Assembly: GCA_020446815.1 (NCBI GenBank)
Contig: JAGRDY010000037.1
Location: forward strand, 1 to 44,668
Reading direction: 5' to 3'
DNA length: 44,668 nucleotides
Origin: Paracoccaceae bacterium
Lineage (GTDB): Bacteria > Pseudomonadota > Alphaproteobacteria > Rhodobacterales > Rhodobacteraceae
A program made the translations under genes and the position numbers. Below the pieces are notes generated by a model. The model was not told the origin of the DNA. It ran no database searches and worked only from the letters and a program-made list of their open reading frames with translations. This document shows positions 7,723-16,427 of this stretch, piece by piece. The stretch's first letter is position 1, and the number at the start of each line of letters is the position of its first letter.

Positions 7723-9530
7723 TGTTGCAAAGCTTCACAACCACCACGCGCCCCGAACAGGGCCCGCCGCGCCTCGCCGCGCTGCGCGATGCGCTGGCCG
7801 GGGCGGGCTATGACGGCTGCCTGGTGCCGCGCGCCGACGCCCATCAGGGCGAATATGTCGCCCCCTGCGATCAGCGGCTGGCCTGGCTGACCGGCTTCAC
7901 CGGATCGGCGGGGTTCTGCATCGTTCTGCCCGCGATTGCCGGGGTATTCATCGACGGCCGGTACCGGGCGCAGGTCAGGACCCAGGTGGATCCCGCCCAT
8001 TTCACCCCGGTCCCCTGGCCCGACGTCAAGCCGGGCGCATGGCTCAGGGAAAAGATGCCCGAAGGCGCAAGGCTGGCCTTCGATCCCTGGCTGCATACCA
8101 GAAAGGAACTGGAAGAACTTGAGGCGGAACTCGAAGGCAGCGGCATAGGTCTTTTCGCGGAAACGAACTTTATCGACGGGCTCTGGCCCGACCGCCCCGC
8201 GCCGCCCTTGGGGCCGGTCGCCATCCACCCGCTGGAAAACGCCGGCGAATCTTCCGCGAGCAAACGCGCCCGGATCGGCGCCGAACTGGCCGGGTGCAGG
8301 CAGGAGGTGGCGGTGCTGACCTTGCCGGATTCGATTTGCTGGCTGTTGAACATCCGCGGCAGCGATATCGAACGCAACCCCGTCGTCCAGGCCTTTGCCC
8401 TATTGCACGCTACCGGCCACCTGACGCTTTTCATCGCGCCCGAAAAACTCTCGGATGCGGTGCGCGACCATCTCGGCCCTGACATCACCCTGCGCCCGCC
8501 CGAGGAATTCGCAGCCGGCCTGCGCAGCCTGCGCGGCCCTGTCCGGGTCGATCGCGCCACCGCCCCCTTTCAGGTTTCCGCCGAATTGTCGGGCGCCGAA
8601 ATCGCCATCGACTGGGCCGCCGATCCCTGCCTGTTGCCCAAGGCGCGCAAGAATGCCGCCGAAATCGCCGGAATGGAGGCCGCGCATCTGCGCGACGGGG
8701 CGGCGATGGTGGAATTCCTTGCCTGGCTCGACGCCGAGGCGCCCGGCGGAGGGCTGACCGAGATTTCGGTCGTCACCGCGCTTGAAGGCTTTCGCCGCGC
8801 GACCAACGCGCTCAGGGAAATCAGTTTCGAGACGATCTGCGGCACCGGCCCCAACGGCGCGATCATCCATTACCGCGTCAGCGATACCAGCGACCGCCCG
8901 CTGCGCCAGGGCGAAATCGTGGTGATCGATTCCGGCGGCCAGTATCTTGACGGCACCACCGACATCACCCGCACCGTCGCCATCGGCCCGCCGGGGGCCG
9001 ACGAAATCGCCGCCTTCACCCGCGTCCTGCAAGGCATGATCGCCATGTCGCGGCTGCGCTGGCCCAAGACCCTTGCCGGGGCGCATCTCGACAGTATCGC
9101 GCGCTATGACCTCTGGCTGGCGGGGCAGGATTACGACCATGGCACCGGGCATGGCGTCGGCGCCTACCTGTGCGTCCACGAAGGGCCGCAGCGGCTGTCG
9201 CGTACCGGCGATCTGCCGTTCGAGCCGGGCATGATCCTGTCCAACGAACCCGGCTATTACCGCGAAGGGGCATTCGGTGTCCGCATCGAAAACCTGATGC
9301 TGGTCGAAGCGGCGCCCGATCTTCCGGGCGGCGACGCCCACCGCGCCATGCTGCGCTTTCGCACGCTGACCTTCGTGCCCATCGACCGCCGGCTGATCGC
9401 CGCCGAGTCCCTGACCGCGGCCGAACGGTCCTGGCTCGACGCCTATCACGCCGAGGTCGCCGACCGCATCGGCCCGTGTGTCTCGGCGGCGGCGCGCGCC
9501 TGGCTCACCGCCGCGACCGCGCCGGTCTAG
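7722..9530 (+). CDS. pepP: Aminopeptidase P family protein (M24B Xaa-Pro aminopeptidase)
   Basis: 602 residues, the long form with two creatinase-type N-terminal domains followed by the pita-bread catalytic domain. Metal ligands are recognisable: IDSGG (Asp near 403), TTDITR, GTGHGVG, SNEPGYY and VRIEN. It should release N-terminal residues before proline using two metal ions, probably in the cytoplasm, since no signal peptide is seen. It overlaps cobT by one base. The link to cobalamin synthesis is positional only. The M24 assignment is firm; exact substrate preference is not. Confidence 0.93.
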   Translation: MLQSFTTTTRPEQGPPRLAALRDALAGAGYDGCLVPRADAHQGEYVAPCDQRLAWLTGFTGSAGFCIVLPAIAGVFIDGRYRAQVRTQVDPAHFTPVPWPDVKPGAWLREKMPEGARLAFDPWLHTRKELEELEAELEGSGIGLFAETNFIDGLWPDRPAPPLGPVAIHPLENAGESSASKRARIGAELAGCRQEVAVLTLPDSICWLLNIRGSDIERNPVVQAFALLHATGHLTLFIAPEKLSDAVRDHLGPDITLRPPEEFAAGLRSLRGPVRVDRATAPFQVSAELSGAEIAIDWAADPCLLPKARKNAAEIAGMEAAHLRDGAAMVEFLAWLDAEAPGGGLTEISVVTALEGFRRATNALREISFETICGTGPNGAIIHYRVSDTSDRPLRQGEIVVIDSGGQYLDGTTDITRTVAIGPPGADEIAAFTRVLQGMIAMSRLRWPKTLAGAHLDSIARYDLWLAGQDYDHGTGHGVGAYLCVHEGPQRLSRTGDLPFEPGMILSNEPGYYREGAFGVRIENLMLVEAAPDLPGGDAHRAMLRFRTLTFVPIDRRLIAAESLTAAERSWLDAYHAEVADRIGPCVSAAARAWLTAATAPV

Positions 9531-9616
9531 GATCAAGGCTCGTTCTTGTTTCATAGCCAGAACATGACAGTTGGCGTTGTCGGAGGGAATTCGCTTGAGC
9601 GGCGTCGGGCGTTCAC

Positions 9617-9757
9617 TTACATCTCGCGCACCTCGGCCACGACCGCCTTCAGCCCCGCATTGTCGATGGCCTGCATCGAGGCCACAGGGTCGATGGCGTT
9701 GACCTCGACCGCGTCAAGGCTCAGGCCGGCGATCTTGCGCTCGATGGTATAGCTCAT
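9617..9757 (-). pseudogene. DUF302 gene with an internal deletion
   Basis: A 46-codon frame with a good GGAGAA ribosome site. The first 18 residues (MSYTIERKIAGLSLDAVE) match the start of DUF302 proteins, while the rest (VNAIDPVASMQAIDNAGLKA) matches their C-terminus. About 80-90 central residues that form the fold are missing and the join is in frame. The product is unlikely to fold like a normal DUF302 protein (usually about 130 residues). It sits downstream of a multicopper oxidase, a common setting for the family. Confidence 0.7.
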
Positions 9758-9770
9758 GGTCGTTCTCCAT

Positions 9771-9887
9771 TCACTTGCGCAGGTATTTGATGAGGGCGGC
9801 GATCCCCAGCACCAGAAGGGCAAGGACCAGCAGGCCGAAGATCCAGCCAAAGCCCATGCCGAAACCCATTCCATAGCCGCTCATCAT
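9771..9887 (-). CDS. 38-residue single-pass membrane peptide
   Basis: A short frame with a tight AAGGAGATCCACC ribosome site just upstream of the ATG at 9887. The peptide starts MMSGYGMGFGMGFG and continues with a hydrophobic helix WIFGLLVLALLVLGIAALI and the basic end KYLRK, so the C-terminus probably faces the cytoplasm. Gly/Met-rich small membrane peptides of this kind occur near copper-resistance genes. It lies between the multicopper oxidase and the DUF302 remnant, all on one strand. No function is assigned. Confidence 0.7.
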   Translation of the reverse strand: MMSGYGMGFGMGFGWIFGLLVLALLVLGIAALIKYLRK

Positions 9888-9969
9888 GGTGGATCTCCTT
9901 TTTTCCGTAACTGCGCCTGATGGCGCCCACTTCCCGAAGGGTGCCGGCGGGGCTCCGCCGGCTTCGGGA

Positions 9970-11463
9970 TCAGGCCGATACGGCGAATTCGGTCATCATG
10001 CCGGCTTCCAGATGGGGCATATGGTGGCAATGCAGCATCCAGCGCGCGGCTTCGCCCGCGTCCAGCCCGACATCGACCATCGTCATCGGCGGCACATGGA
10101 CCGTATCACGAATTGCGCCCGACACTGCACGACCATTCAGGCCGACAACCTGAAACTTGTGGCCGTGCAAATGCATCGGATGGCCCATCATCGACATGTT
10201 GTGAAACGACAGGATGACACGTTCGCCGCTGCGGGCCGTAACCGGGCGATGCTGGCCCCAGACTGCGCCGTTGATCGTCCAGACATAGGGCTGCATGGAG
10301 CCGCCCAGCATCAATATCTGGCCGCGATCGAGAGGCCGGTCCGGCAAGGGGTTAAGCGCGACCAGGCGTGATTCCTGCGCAAGATCGGCGTCGAATGCGG
10401 GCGCCTCGGTTTCTGCCATGCCGTCGAGGCGCTGGATCTCGGCACCCGCCGTGGCGAGGATCAGGCCTGTGCGTTCTCGCGCGCCTTCGCGCAGGGCGAG
10501 GATCGGCCAGGCTCCTGCCTCGTTCGGCAGGTCGATCTCCAGATCCAGCCGCTGCCCCATGGCAAGTCCGAACCGCGTACCCGACAGCGGCTGCACCGCA
10601 TGCCCGTCTGTCGCGACAAGTCGGGCCGCGGCCGACCCGGTGTCGATCCAGAACACGGTCGCGGCGGCGGCGTTGATGACGCGCAGCCGGATGCGGCCAC
10701 CGCGTTCTACCTGCACCACGTCGGGGTCCGAGAGCGTCCGGTCATTGGCGAGGTAGGCATCCCAATCGTAATCGTTCAGGTCCATGGCCATGCCGCCCAT
10801 GCCCATCATGCCGCCCATGGGCAGGTTACCCATTGCGCCCTGATCCATGCCTTGCATCATGCCACTGCCCATCGACATGCCCTGCATGGGCTGTGCGCCA
10901 TTCCCCGCGCCGTCGCCGCCGCGTTGCCCGCTGCGGATTTCGGCCAAGACCTCTTCGGGCGCCTTGAAGGCGAAGTCGTGCAGGAACAGCGTGACCTCCT
11001 GCCGATCGGCCTCGGTATCTTCGGGCGAACGGACGATCAGCGGTGCCGCCAGCAAGCGTATCTCCTGAATAGGCACATGGCTGTGCATCCAGAAAGTGCC
11101 GGCGAGCGGCGTGAAGTCGTAGGATCGGGTCTCGCCGGGTTGCAGAAGTGGCATCGGCATGTCCGGCACCCCGTCCTGCACATTGGGCGGAATCTGCCCG
11201 TGCCAATGGATGATCGTGCCAACGTCGAGATTATTGGTCAGATCGACCCGGAAGCGTTGGCCAGGGTCGAGGATGAGCCCCTGACCCGAGGGCCCGGCAA
11301 GACCAAAGACGGTAGCCGCGCGACCGTTGACATCGAGCGTACGGGTTTCGGCGGACAGGCCAAGAGGTGCGGCCCCTTGCGCCATGACTGCACGCGGAAA
11401 CCGGGCCGCGGCAAACGCCGCAGCACTTGCGGCAAGAAAGCCGCGTCGGGATAGAGTATTCAT
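9970..11463 (-). CDS. Multicopper oxidase, CueO/CopA-like, Tat-exported
   Basis: 497 residues from the ATG at 11463 (MNTLSRRGFLAAS), a twin-arginine signal cleaved near AVMAQG. Three cupredoxin domains carry the copper motifs HWHG, HSH, HPMHLHGH and HCHHMPHLEAGM. A Met-rich insert near the middle (MQGMSMGSGMMQGMDQ, then MGNLPMGGMMGMGGM) resembles the Cu(I)-binding segment of CueO, which supports a periplasmic cuprous oxidase role in copper detoxification. It is followed on the same strand by the 38-residue peptide and the DUF302 remnant, and preceded by a small exported protein, so a copper-response operon is likely. No CueR-type operator is evident. Confidence 0.93.
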   Translation of the reverse strand: MNTLSRRGFLAASAAAFAAARFPRAVMAQGAAPLGLSAETRTLDVNGRAATVFGLAGPSGQGLILDPGQRFRVDLTNNLDVGTIIHWHGQIPPNVQDGVPDMPMPLLQPGETRSYDFTPLAGTFWMHSHVPIQEIRLLAAPLIVRSPEDTEADRQEVTLFLHDFAFKAPEEVLAEIRSGQRGGDGAGNGAQPMQGMSMGSGMMQGMDQGAMGNLPMGGMMGMGGMAMDLNDYDWDAYLANDRTLSDPDVVQVERGGRIRLRVINAAAATVFWIDTGSAAARLVATDGHAVQPLSGTRFGLAMGQRLDLEIDLPNEAGAWPILALREGARERTGLILATAGAEIQRLDGMAETEAPAFDADLAQESRLVALNPLPDRPLDRGQILMLGGSMQPYVWTINGAVWGQHRPVTARSGERVILSFHNMSMMGHPMHLHGHKFQVVGLNGRAVSGAIRDTVHVPPMTMVDVGLDAGEAARWMLHCHHMPHLEAGMMTEFAVSA

Positions 11464-11535
11464 GTCGTCTCCTCGGGACATCTGGTCCCGTTCACAAAAG
11501 CCTATGGGACGCCGCAGGCACGGGCCCCGGCGTGA

Positions 11536-11892
11536 TCAGAGGAGGCGCGTTCTGGGAGGTCGTTCGTTCAGTCCGGGTGCTCGGCTTGCAAGGTGCTCTA
11601 CCGAGCGCAGGTGGCGGTGAACCGACAGGACGCTGCGCGCGATCTCATCGCCAGGCGATGGAAGAAAGATTGAAAGGCCTGTACAGGCGAACCCGCACAT
11701 CCCCGCTCCGGCTGAATCGCGATGCTGTTCGCCGTCGCAGGAAGCGCCGGCACCGTGTGGGGCCAGCGCCATCCCGGTGACATGCGCGGCCTGATCCGGC
11801 ATGATCCCCATGCGCGCCGCATGGGCCGGGGCCAATGTCGTGACCGCAGCGATCATGAGAACAGCAAGCATGGCAAAGGCACGCGTGAACAT
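11536..11892 (-). CDS. Small exported protein upstream of the multicopper oxidase
   Basis: 118 residues from the ATG at 11892 (MFTRAFAMLAVLMIAA), with a signal peptide ending at APAHA. The mature part has ASCDGEQH and GMCGFACTG, three Cys and several His/Met residues that could bind copper, and ends LNERPPRTRLL. I recall similar short hypothetical proteins in copper operons of Rhodobacterales but no named family with confidence. It probably heads the operon that includes the oxidase. Confidence 0.65.
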   Translation of the reverse strand: MFTRAFAMLAVLMIAAVTTLAPAHAARMGIMPDQAAHVTGMALAPHGAGASCDGEQHRDSAGAGMCGFACTGLSIFLPSPGDEIARSVLSVHRHLRSVEHLASRAPGLNERPPRTRLL

Positions 11893-12003
11893 GGCCGGAA
11901 AATAGGTGCCGCTCTCGCGATTGTCCATTGCCGAAACCGAGGCCTCTCGGGCATACATTCAATTCGTCGTGAAGCCAATAACATTCCAAGCGGATACAAG
12001 CTG

Positions 12004-12465
12004 TTGAGAAAAGACCTCCGCAATTCTGTCTGGGTCGGGGTGTTTCTGGCAGGCGCAATTCTGGTGATCTTTGCCGCGTGGCGCCATGCCGGCACCGCAA
12101 CCACAGGCATGATGTCGGCGGAAGTCCTCGCAGAAGGCCGGCAGATCTATGCCGGTCAATGTGCCAGTTGCCACGGTGTGGGTCTTGAAGGGCAGCCGGA
12201 CTGGAGGTCACCTCTCCCGTCCGGTCGCCTGCCGGCGCCACCGCACGACGCGAACGGGCACACATGGCACCATCCCGACGACGTGCTGTTCCGCATCGTC
12301 AAGGAAGGCACGGCCGCCATCGTCGGTGGCGGCTAAGAGAGCGACATGCCGGGATTCGCAGGCGTTCTGAGCGACGCGGAGATCCGGGCCGTGCTCGCCT
12401 ACATCAAGAGCACCTGGCCGGAGCGCGAGCGCGGATACCAACAGGCGGCAACGAGGGGCGAGTGA
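12004..12465 (+). pseudogene. Membrane-anchored cytochrome c, premature stop
   Basis: Starts at a probable TTG at 12004 (LRKDLRNSVWVG), has one N-terminal transmembrane helix (VFLAGAILVIFAA) and the haem site CASCH. A TAA at 12334-12336 interrupts the frame after IVGGG, but the same frame continues ESDMPGFAGVLSDAEI to a TGA at 12463-12465. The expected residue at the stop is Tyr (GGGYESDMPGF), so one base change (TAC or TAT to TAA) explains it. The truncated product would lack the MPGF axial Met ligand and the final helix. It is divergent from the exported-protein/oxidase operon. A sequencing error is possible. Confidence 0.75.
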
Positions 12466-12477
12466 GCGCCGCATGGA

Positions 12478-12500
12478 AGGGGTGAAAGCGTCTCACCCCT
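12478..12500. terminator. Likely bidirectional terminator hairpin
   Basis: A perfect eight-base stem AGGGGTGA / TCACCCCT with a seven-base loop lies between the convergent cytochrome and ATPase genes and overlaps the ATPase stop codon. No strong T-run follows on either side. Confidence 0.45.
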
Positions 12501-13653
12501 CGCGATCCGGGTTGAAGGCAAGGAGCCGCAACGCGTTGAGCGTCACCAGCACCGTCGCCCCGGTGTCGGCGAGGATCGCGATCCAGAGTCCGGTGATCCC
12601 GAGGACGGTGGTCACGAGGAAGACCGTCTTCAGGCCAAGCGCGATCGCCACGTTCTGGCGGATATTGGCCATGCTGGCGCGGGCGAGCCTGACCTTGCCG
12701 GCAACGTCCGTGACCCGGTTGCGCAGGATCGCGGCGTCGGCGGTCTCGAGCGCCACATCGGTTCCCGATCCCATGGCCACGCCGACATGCGCCGAGGCCA
12801 GGGCCGGAGCGTCGTTGATGCCATCGCCGACCATGAGGACCTGGCCATTCGCCACCATCTCGCGGATTGCGGCGACCTTGTCCTCGGGCATCAGTTCGGC
12901 GCGGTGCTGAATCCCGACATGGGCTGCGATCGCGGCGGCGGTGCGGGCATTGTCGCCGGTGAACATGACCGAGCGGATGCCGAGCGCCCGAAGCTGACGC
13001 ACCGCGTCGGCCGCGTCCTCGCGCGGTTCGTCGCGCAGCGCGATCAGCCCGATCAGCCGGTCCGGGCGGAACACTGCCACGACGGTCTTGCCCTCCTCCT
13101 CGAGCCGGGTCGCACTGCGGCCGACCTCATCGTTCATGACGCCGCTGGCTTCAGCGAACCGCGGCGAGGCCACCCATGCGGGTTCGTCGCCGATCACCGC
13201 CTCCGCCCCCTTTCCGGGCAGCGCACGGGCTGCGGAAGCCGGCAGCGACGGGGCGCCGTCGGCCTGTGCGCGCGCAAGGATCGCCGCCGCCAGCGGGTGG
13301 CTCGACCCGGTCTCGACCGCGGCGGCCAGCGACAGGACCTCCGCCTCCGTCCCGCCGAGCGGGACCACATCCGTCACGCGCGGACGACCGAGGGTCAGCG
13401 TGCCCGTCTTGTCGAATGCAACGTCGGTGATTCCGGCCGTCGCCTCGATCACGGCGCCGCCCTTCATCAAGAGGCCGCGGCGCGCGCCCGAGGACAGCGC
13501 CGAGGCGATGGAGGCCGGTACCGAGATCACCAGGGCGCAGGGACACCCGATGAGAAGCAGCGCGAGCGCGCGGTAGATCCAGACATCCCAGGCCTGCGCG
13601 AAGGCAAGCGGCGGGACGATGGCGACCAGCAGCGTCGCGCCGAAGAGGCTGGC
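12493..13653 (-). pseudogene. Heavy-metal P-type ATPase, 5'-truncated
   Basis: The C-terminal half of a P1B-type ATPase. Reading begins abruptly at about ASLFGATLLVAIVPP, followed by the ion-site helix IGCPCALVIS, the phosphorylation motif DKTGTLT, VMFTGDN and GDGINDAPAL, and the last helices. The first 300 or more residues (metal-binding domain, first helices, actuator domain) are absent. Upstream of 13653 the sequence is unrelated, with an in-frame stop at 13675-13677, so a deletion or insertion removed the 5' end. The CPC motif with this sequence resembles ZntA/CadA (Zn, Cd, Pb) rather than CopA. A protein of 345 residues could start at an internal ATG but would not transport. Confidence 0.82.
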
Positions 13654-13797
13654 ATCAGCGCGAAGTGCTGGGCGCTATCGCAGATTGAACTGACGTTCAA
13701 TCAGCGAGTTGTTTGATTCACGGCGCTGTCGATATGACCGGCGCCCTCGCGATCTATTGCCGTCAGAGTCAGTGCGTACGTGCGGCGGCGCCCTTTC

Positions 13798-14676
13798 TTA
13801 CATTCGACCTTCGAACAGGTGGCGGATGACAGCGATCTCGCGCCGCATGTGTTCGCGGAACAGCCGGACCCGTTTGGTGTGGCGCAGATCGCGGTGATAG
13901 ACCAGCCAGAGGCCGAGGTCGTGCTCTTGCTCGGGCGGGCGAAGGCGCGCCAGTTCCGGCGCGCTGTCTCCCATGAAACAGGGCAGATAGGCGAGGCCGG
14001 CACCGGACTTGAGCGCAGCGAGGGTCAACAGCGTGTCATCGACAAAGAAGTTGTGGGACCGATCCGGGCAGGCTGCCCTGGTCCATGACATGTGGGTGCC
14101 ACAGCATTCCACCCCCAGCCAGGTTTCCGACGCTTCGCCCGCGCGGACCCTCGCGCAATACTCCCGCGCCCCATAGACTGCCGAGGCGACCGTGACGAGC
14201 TGCGTTCCGATCAGCGTATCAAGCGGATCGTTTGACAGTCGAATGGCGATGTCCGCGTCGCGCTCGGCCAGCCGCACGAACTTGTTGGTGACCAGGACAT
14301 GCAGTTCGATTTCGGGATGGGCCGTGTGGAATCGGGCAAAGATCGGCATCAGGATCGTCGACGCCATGTTGTTGATCGCCGAGACCCTCAATTCTCCCGA
14401 TGCCTCGGTCTCCTCGTCGCCCTGCTCGCCGTCGAATTTGAGAATCTCCGCCTCAACCCGCGCCGCGGTGACGTAAAGATCTTCGCCTGCGTCGGTCAAC
14501 GCATAACCGGACGGCTTGCGGAAAAACAGGTGAGCGCAGATCCGATCTTCCAGTGCGCGAAGGCGGCGCGAGACGGTCGAGTGCTGAACACCAAGACGTT
14601 TTGCACCGCCGGTGATCGACCCTTCGCGGGCCACGGCAAGAAAGATGCGCAGGTCGTCCCAGTTCTCGCCGGACAT
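13798..14676 (-). CDS. LysR family transcriptional regulator
   Basis: 292 residues from the ATG at 14676 (MSGENWDDLRIFLAV), with GGAGAGG upstream. The winged helix-turn-helix occupies about residues 1-65 (GAKRLGVQHSTVSRRLRALE), then the linker helix and a periplasmic-binding-fold effector domain (LRVSAINNMAS, DADIAIRLSND). It diverges from a methyltransferase gene with 110 bases between starts, the classic arrangement in which the regulator controls both. A palindrome lies in that gap. The effector is unknown. Confidence 0.9.
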   Translation of the reverse strand: MSGENWDDLRIFLAVAREGSITGGAKRLGVQHSTVSRRLRALEDRICAHLFFRKPSGYALTDAGEDLYVTAARVEAEILKFDGEQGDEETEASGELRVSAINNMASTILMPIFARFHTAHPEIELHVLVTNKFVRLAERDADIAIRLSNDPLDTLIGTQLVTVASAVYGAREYCARVRAGEASETWLGVECCGTHMSWTRAACPDRSHNFFVDDTLLTLAALKSGAGLAYLPCFMGDSAPELARLRPPEQEHDLGLWLVYHRDLRHTKRVRLFREHMRREIAVIRHLFEGRM

Positions 14677-14690
14677 GAACCCTCTCCGTG

Positions 14691-14705
14691 CAATTTTGCA
14701 AATTG
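14691..14705. promoter_or_regulatory. Palindrome in the LysR/methyltransferase gap
   Basis: CAATTT-TGC-AAATTG is a perfect six-base inverted repeat, 15 bases upstream of the regulator start. LysR proteins bind T-N11-A palindromes, and this site (with T and A at matching spacing inside it) is a candidate autoregulatory operator. Confidence 0.4.
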
Positions 14706-14786
14706 AACGGCGATATTTGGCGAATGGCAAAGGAAAACTCAAAGGCGCAAGCTTCCTTTACGGAAACAAGAACAAGGGAGGACTCC

Positions 14787-15656
14787 ATGAACACCATGAC
14801 AAACACGTTCGATCCGGCCGCTTTCAAAGCGACAACGCGCCGCCAATGGGATGATGCCGCCGAGGCCTGGAACCGCTGGGGCGCCCTGCTCGACCGCTGG
14901 TTGGGCCCGTCCACCGTCCTGATGCTCGACCGCGTCGGCGCAACGACGGGCAGCAGGGTGCTGGACGTTGCCGCAGGTGCCGGGAGCCAGACCATCGCGG
15001 CCGCCCGAAGGGTGGGGCCATCGGGTTACGTGCTGGCAACTGATCTCTCGGCGAGAATTCTGGATCACGCAAGGGCAAACGCGGAACTGGCCGGGTTCGG
15101 GCATGTCGAAACCCGGGTGGTGGATGGCGAGGATGCGGGCGCGATCGAGGCCGAGCCGTTTGATGCCGTCATATCCCGCGTCGGTCTGATTTACTTCCCT
15201 GACCAGCACAAGGCGCTGACCGGCATGTATGCGCAATTGCGCCCAGGCGGTCGGGTCGGAGCGATCACCTACGCCGAGGCAGACCGCAACGGATTCTTCT
15301 CGGTCCCGGTCGGCATCATCCGCCGCCGCGCTGCCCTGCCGGCTCCACAGCCGGGACAGCCCGGACCCTTCTCTCTCGGTGACCCGGATGTCCTGGCAAG
15401 TCGATTGCTCGAGGCCGGCTTTTGCGATATCGAGGTTGAGCGCGTCGCAGCCCCCTTGCGGCTGGGGTCTGCCCTGCAATGCCTTCAATTCGAGCAGGAG
15501 AGCTTTGGCGCCTTGCACCAGATGCTCTCCAGCTTGGGCGAAGCGGAACAGGACGCGGCCTGGGATGAAATCGAAGACAGGCTTCGGCAATTCGAACGAA
15601 ACGGTCGCTTCGAAGGGCCCTGCGAGATGCTTGTGGCGAGCGGAACCCGCCGGTGA
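14787..15656 (+). CDS. Class I SAM-dependent methyltransferase
   Basis: 289 residues from the ATG at 14787, with GGGAGG upstream. The Rossmann-fold SAM site is VLDVAAGAGSQTIAAAR (motif I), then VLATDLSARIL and the late AVISRVGLIYFPD and LRPGGRVGAITY segments, typical of UbiE-like small-molecule methyltransferases. The substrate is not predictable. It is divergent from and probably controlled by the LysR regulator. The downstream DNA is pseudogene debris, so any original operon partners may be lost. Confidence 0.87.
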   Translation: MNTMTNTFDPAAFKATTRRQWDDAAEAWNRWGALLDRWLGPSTVLMLDRVGATTGSRVLDVAAGAGSQTIAAARRVGPSGYVLATDLSARILDHARANAELAGFGHVETRVVDGEDAGAIEAEPFDAVISRVGLIYFPDQHKALTGMYAQLRPGGRVGAITYAEADRNGFFSVPVGIIRRRAALPAPQPGQPGPFSLGDPDVLASRLLEAGFCDIEVERVAAPLRLGSALQCLQFEQESFGALHQMLSSLGEAEQDAAWDEIEDRLRQFERNGRFEGPCEMLVASGTRR

Positions 15657-15740
15657 TGGCGGCAAGCAAGATCGCGCGCCAGCCAGGTGAGTGCGGGCGC
15701 GCGGCGTGAATTCCGAACTGGCCGATCAAAGGGCAAGCAA

Positions 15741-16037
15741 ATGAAAACCGCCGTTATCCAGCAGCCTCCGGTCTTCCTTGACCTTGAACGTTCCATGGCG
15801 CGCGCCGTCGAGTTGGTGGCCGAAGCCGCCAGACAGGGCGCGAAGCTTGTCGTCTTCCCCGAAGCCTGACTTCCCGGCTACCCCACATTCATCTGAAGAC
15901 TGCCGCCGGGTGCTGGAATGGGCAAGACTGATGAACTGTTTTCCCGCTTGCAGGCCAATTCGGTCGATCGTTCCCGCGACGGTTTCAGCCCGTTGCGCGA
16001 AGCGGCGCGCGACTCGTCTCAATCCGGTTTCTTTTGA
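15741..16037 (+). pseudogene. Nitrilase gene fragment with two nonsense codons
   Basis: Starts [16 protein letters not shown], the N-terminus of nitrilases (carbon-nitrogen hydrolases), and reaches the catalytic-Glu motif FPEA. Two in-frame TGA codons at 15867 and 15894 stand exactly where the family has Trp (FPEA-W-LPGYPTFI-W-R). Each is a single G-to-A change from TGG. The frame then carries GMGKTDELFSRLQANSVDR, with homology fading before 16037, so the Lys and Cys of the catalytic triad are gone. Confidence 0.8.
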
Positions 16038-16039
16038 CA

Positions 16040-16144
16040 GTGCCCCAGAAGACGAAGTCCGCCGCAAGCCGCGCGCAGGGCCGCCGAACACACGGCCGAG
16101 CCCGACCCGATCACGACCACGTCCAACGCTTCATCGGCTGACAT
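16040..16144 (-). pseudogene. FAD-dependent oxidoreductase, N-terminal remnant
   Basis: An ATG at 16144 begins MSADEALDVVVIGSGSAVCS, the dinucleotide-binding start of fumarate-reductase/3-ketosteroid-dehydrogenase-type flavoproteins. The third Gly of GxGxxG is Val. About 35 codons remain before homology ends at the join with the nitrilase fragment. An 11-base C run follows the start codon at 16150-16160. Confidence 0.6.
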
Positions 16145-16427
16145 TCCCGCCCCCCCCCCCGCGAGTGATGCCCAACCCTTGACCGATCGGGCCTTGTCTG
16201 TCCGCCCGGGTGCATACTGTTCCAGCTACATCATGCACCCGGGAACGTGTGTATCGCGGGCTTGCAAGCCAGGTTGATAACGCTCGGGATGTGGTGTTTT
16301 ACCGGCCCCGACAAAAGAGCATTTACATTTCGCAACCAACCGTTAGGTTCCATGGGATACGCGGCCCGACGGCCCCGACAAGCAACAAAAAAGCCAGTTG
16401 CAACAATGCAGCGGGAATGGACGTTAA

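Noticed and set aside
12334-12336. Programmed readthrough of the cytochrome c TAA
   Set aside because: TAA is a poor readthrough codon and neighbouring genes are also decayed; a simple nonsense mutation fits better.
15867-15896. TGA read as Trp or selenocysteine in the nitrilase frame
   Set aside because: Many intact genes here use TGA as the stop, no stem-loop typical of selenocysteine insertion was seen, and the 3' half of the gene is missing.
16150-16160. The 11-base C run as a phase-variation tract
   Set aside because: It lies upstream of a short flavoprotein remnant and outside any intact coding frame, so a switching role has no visible target.
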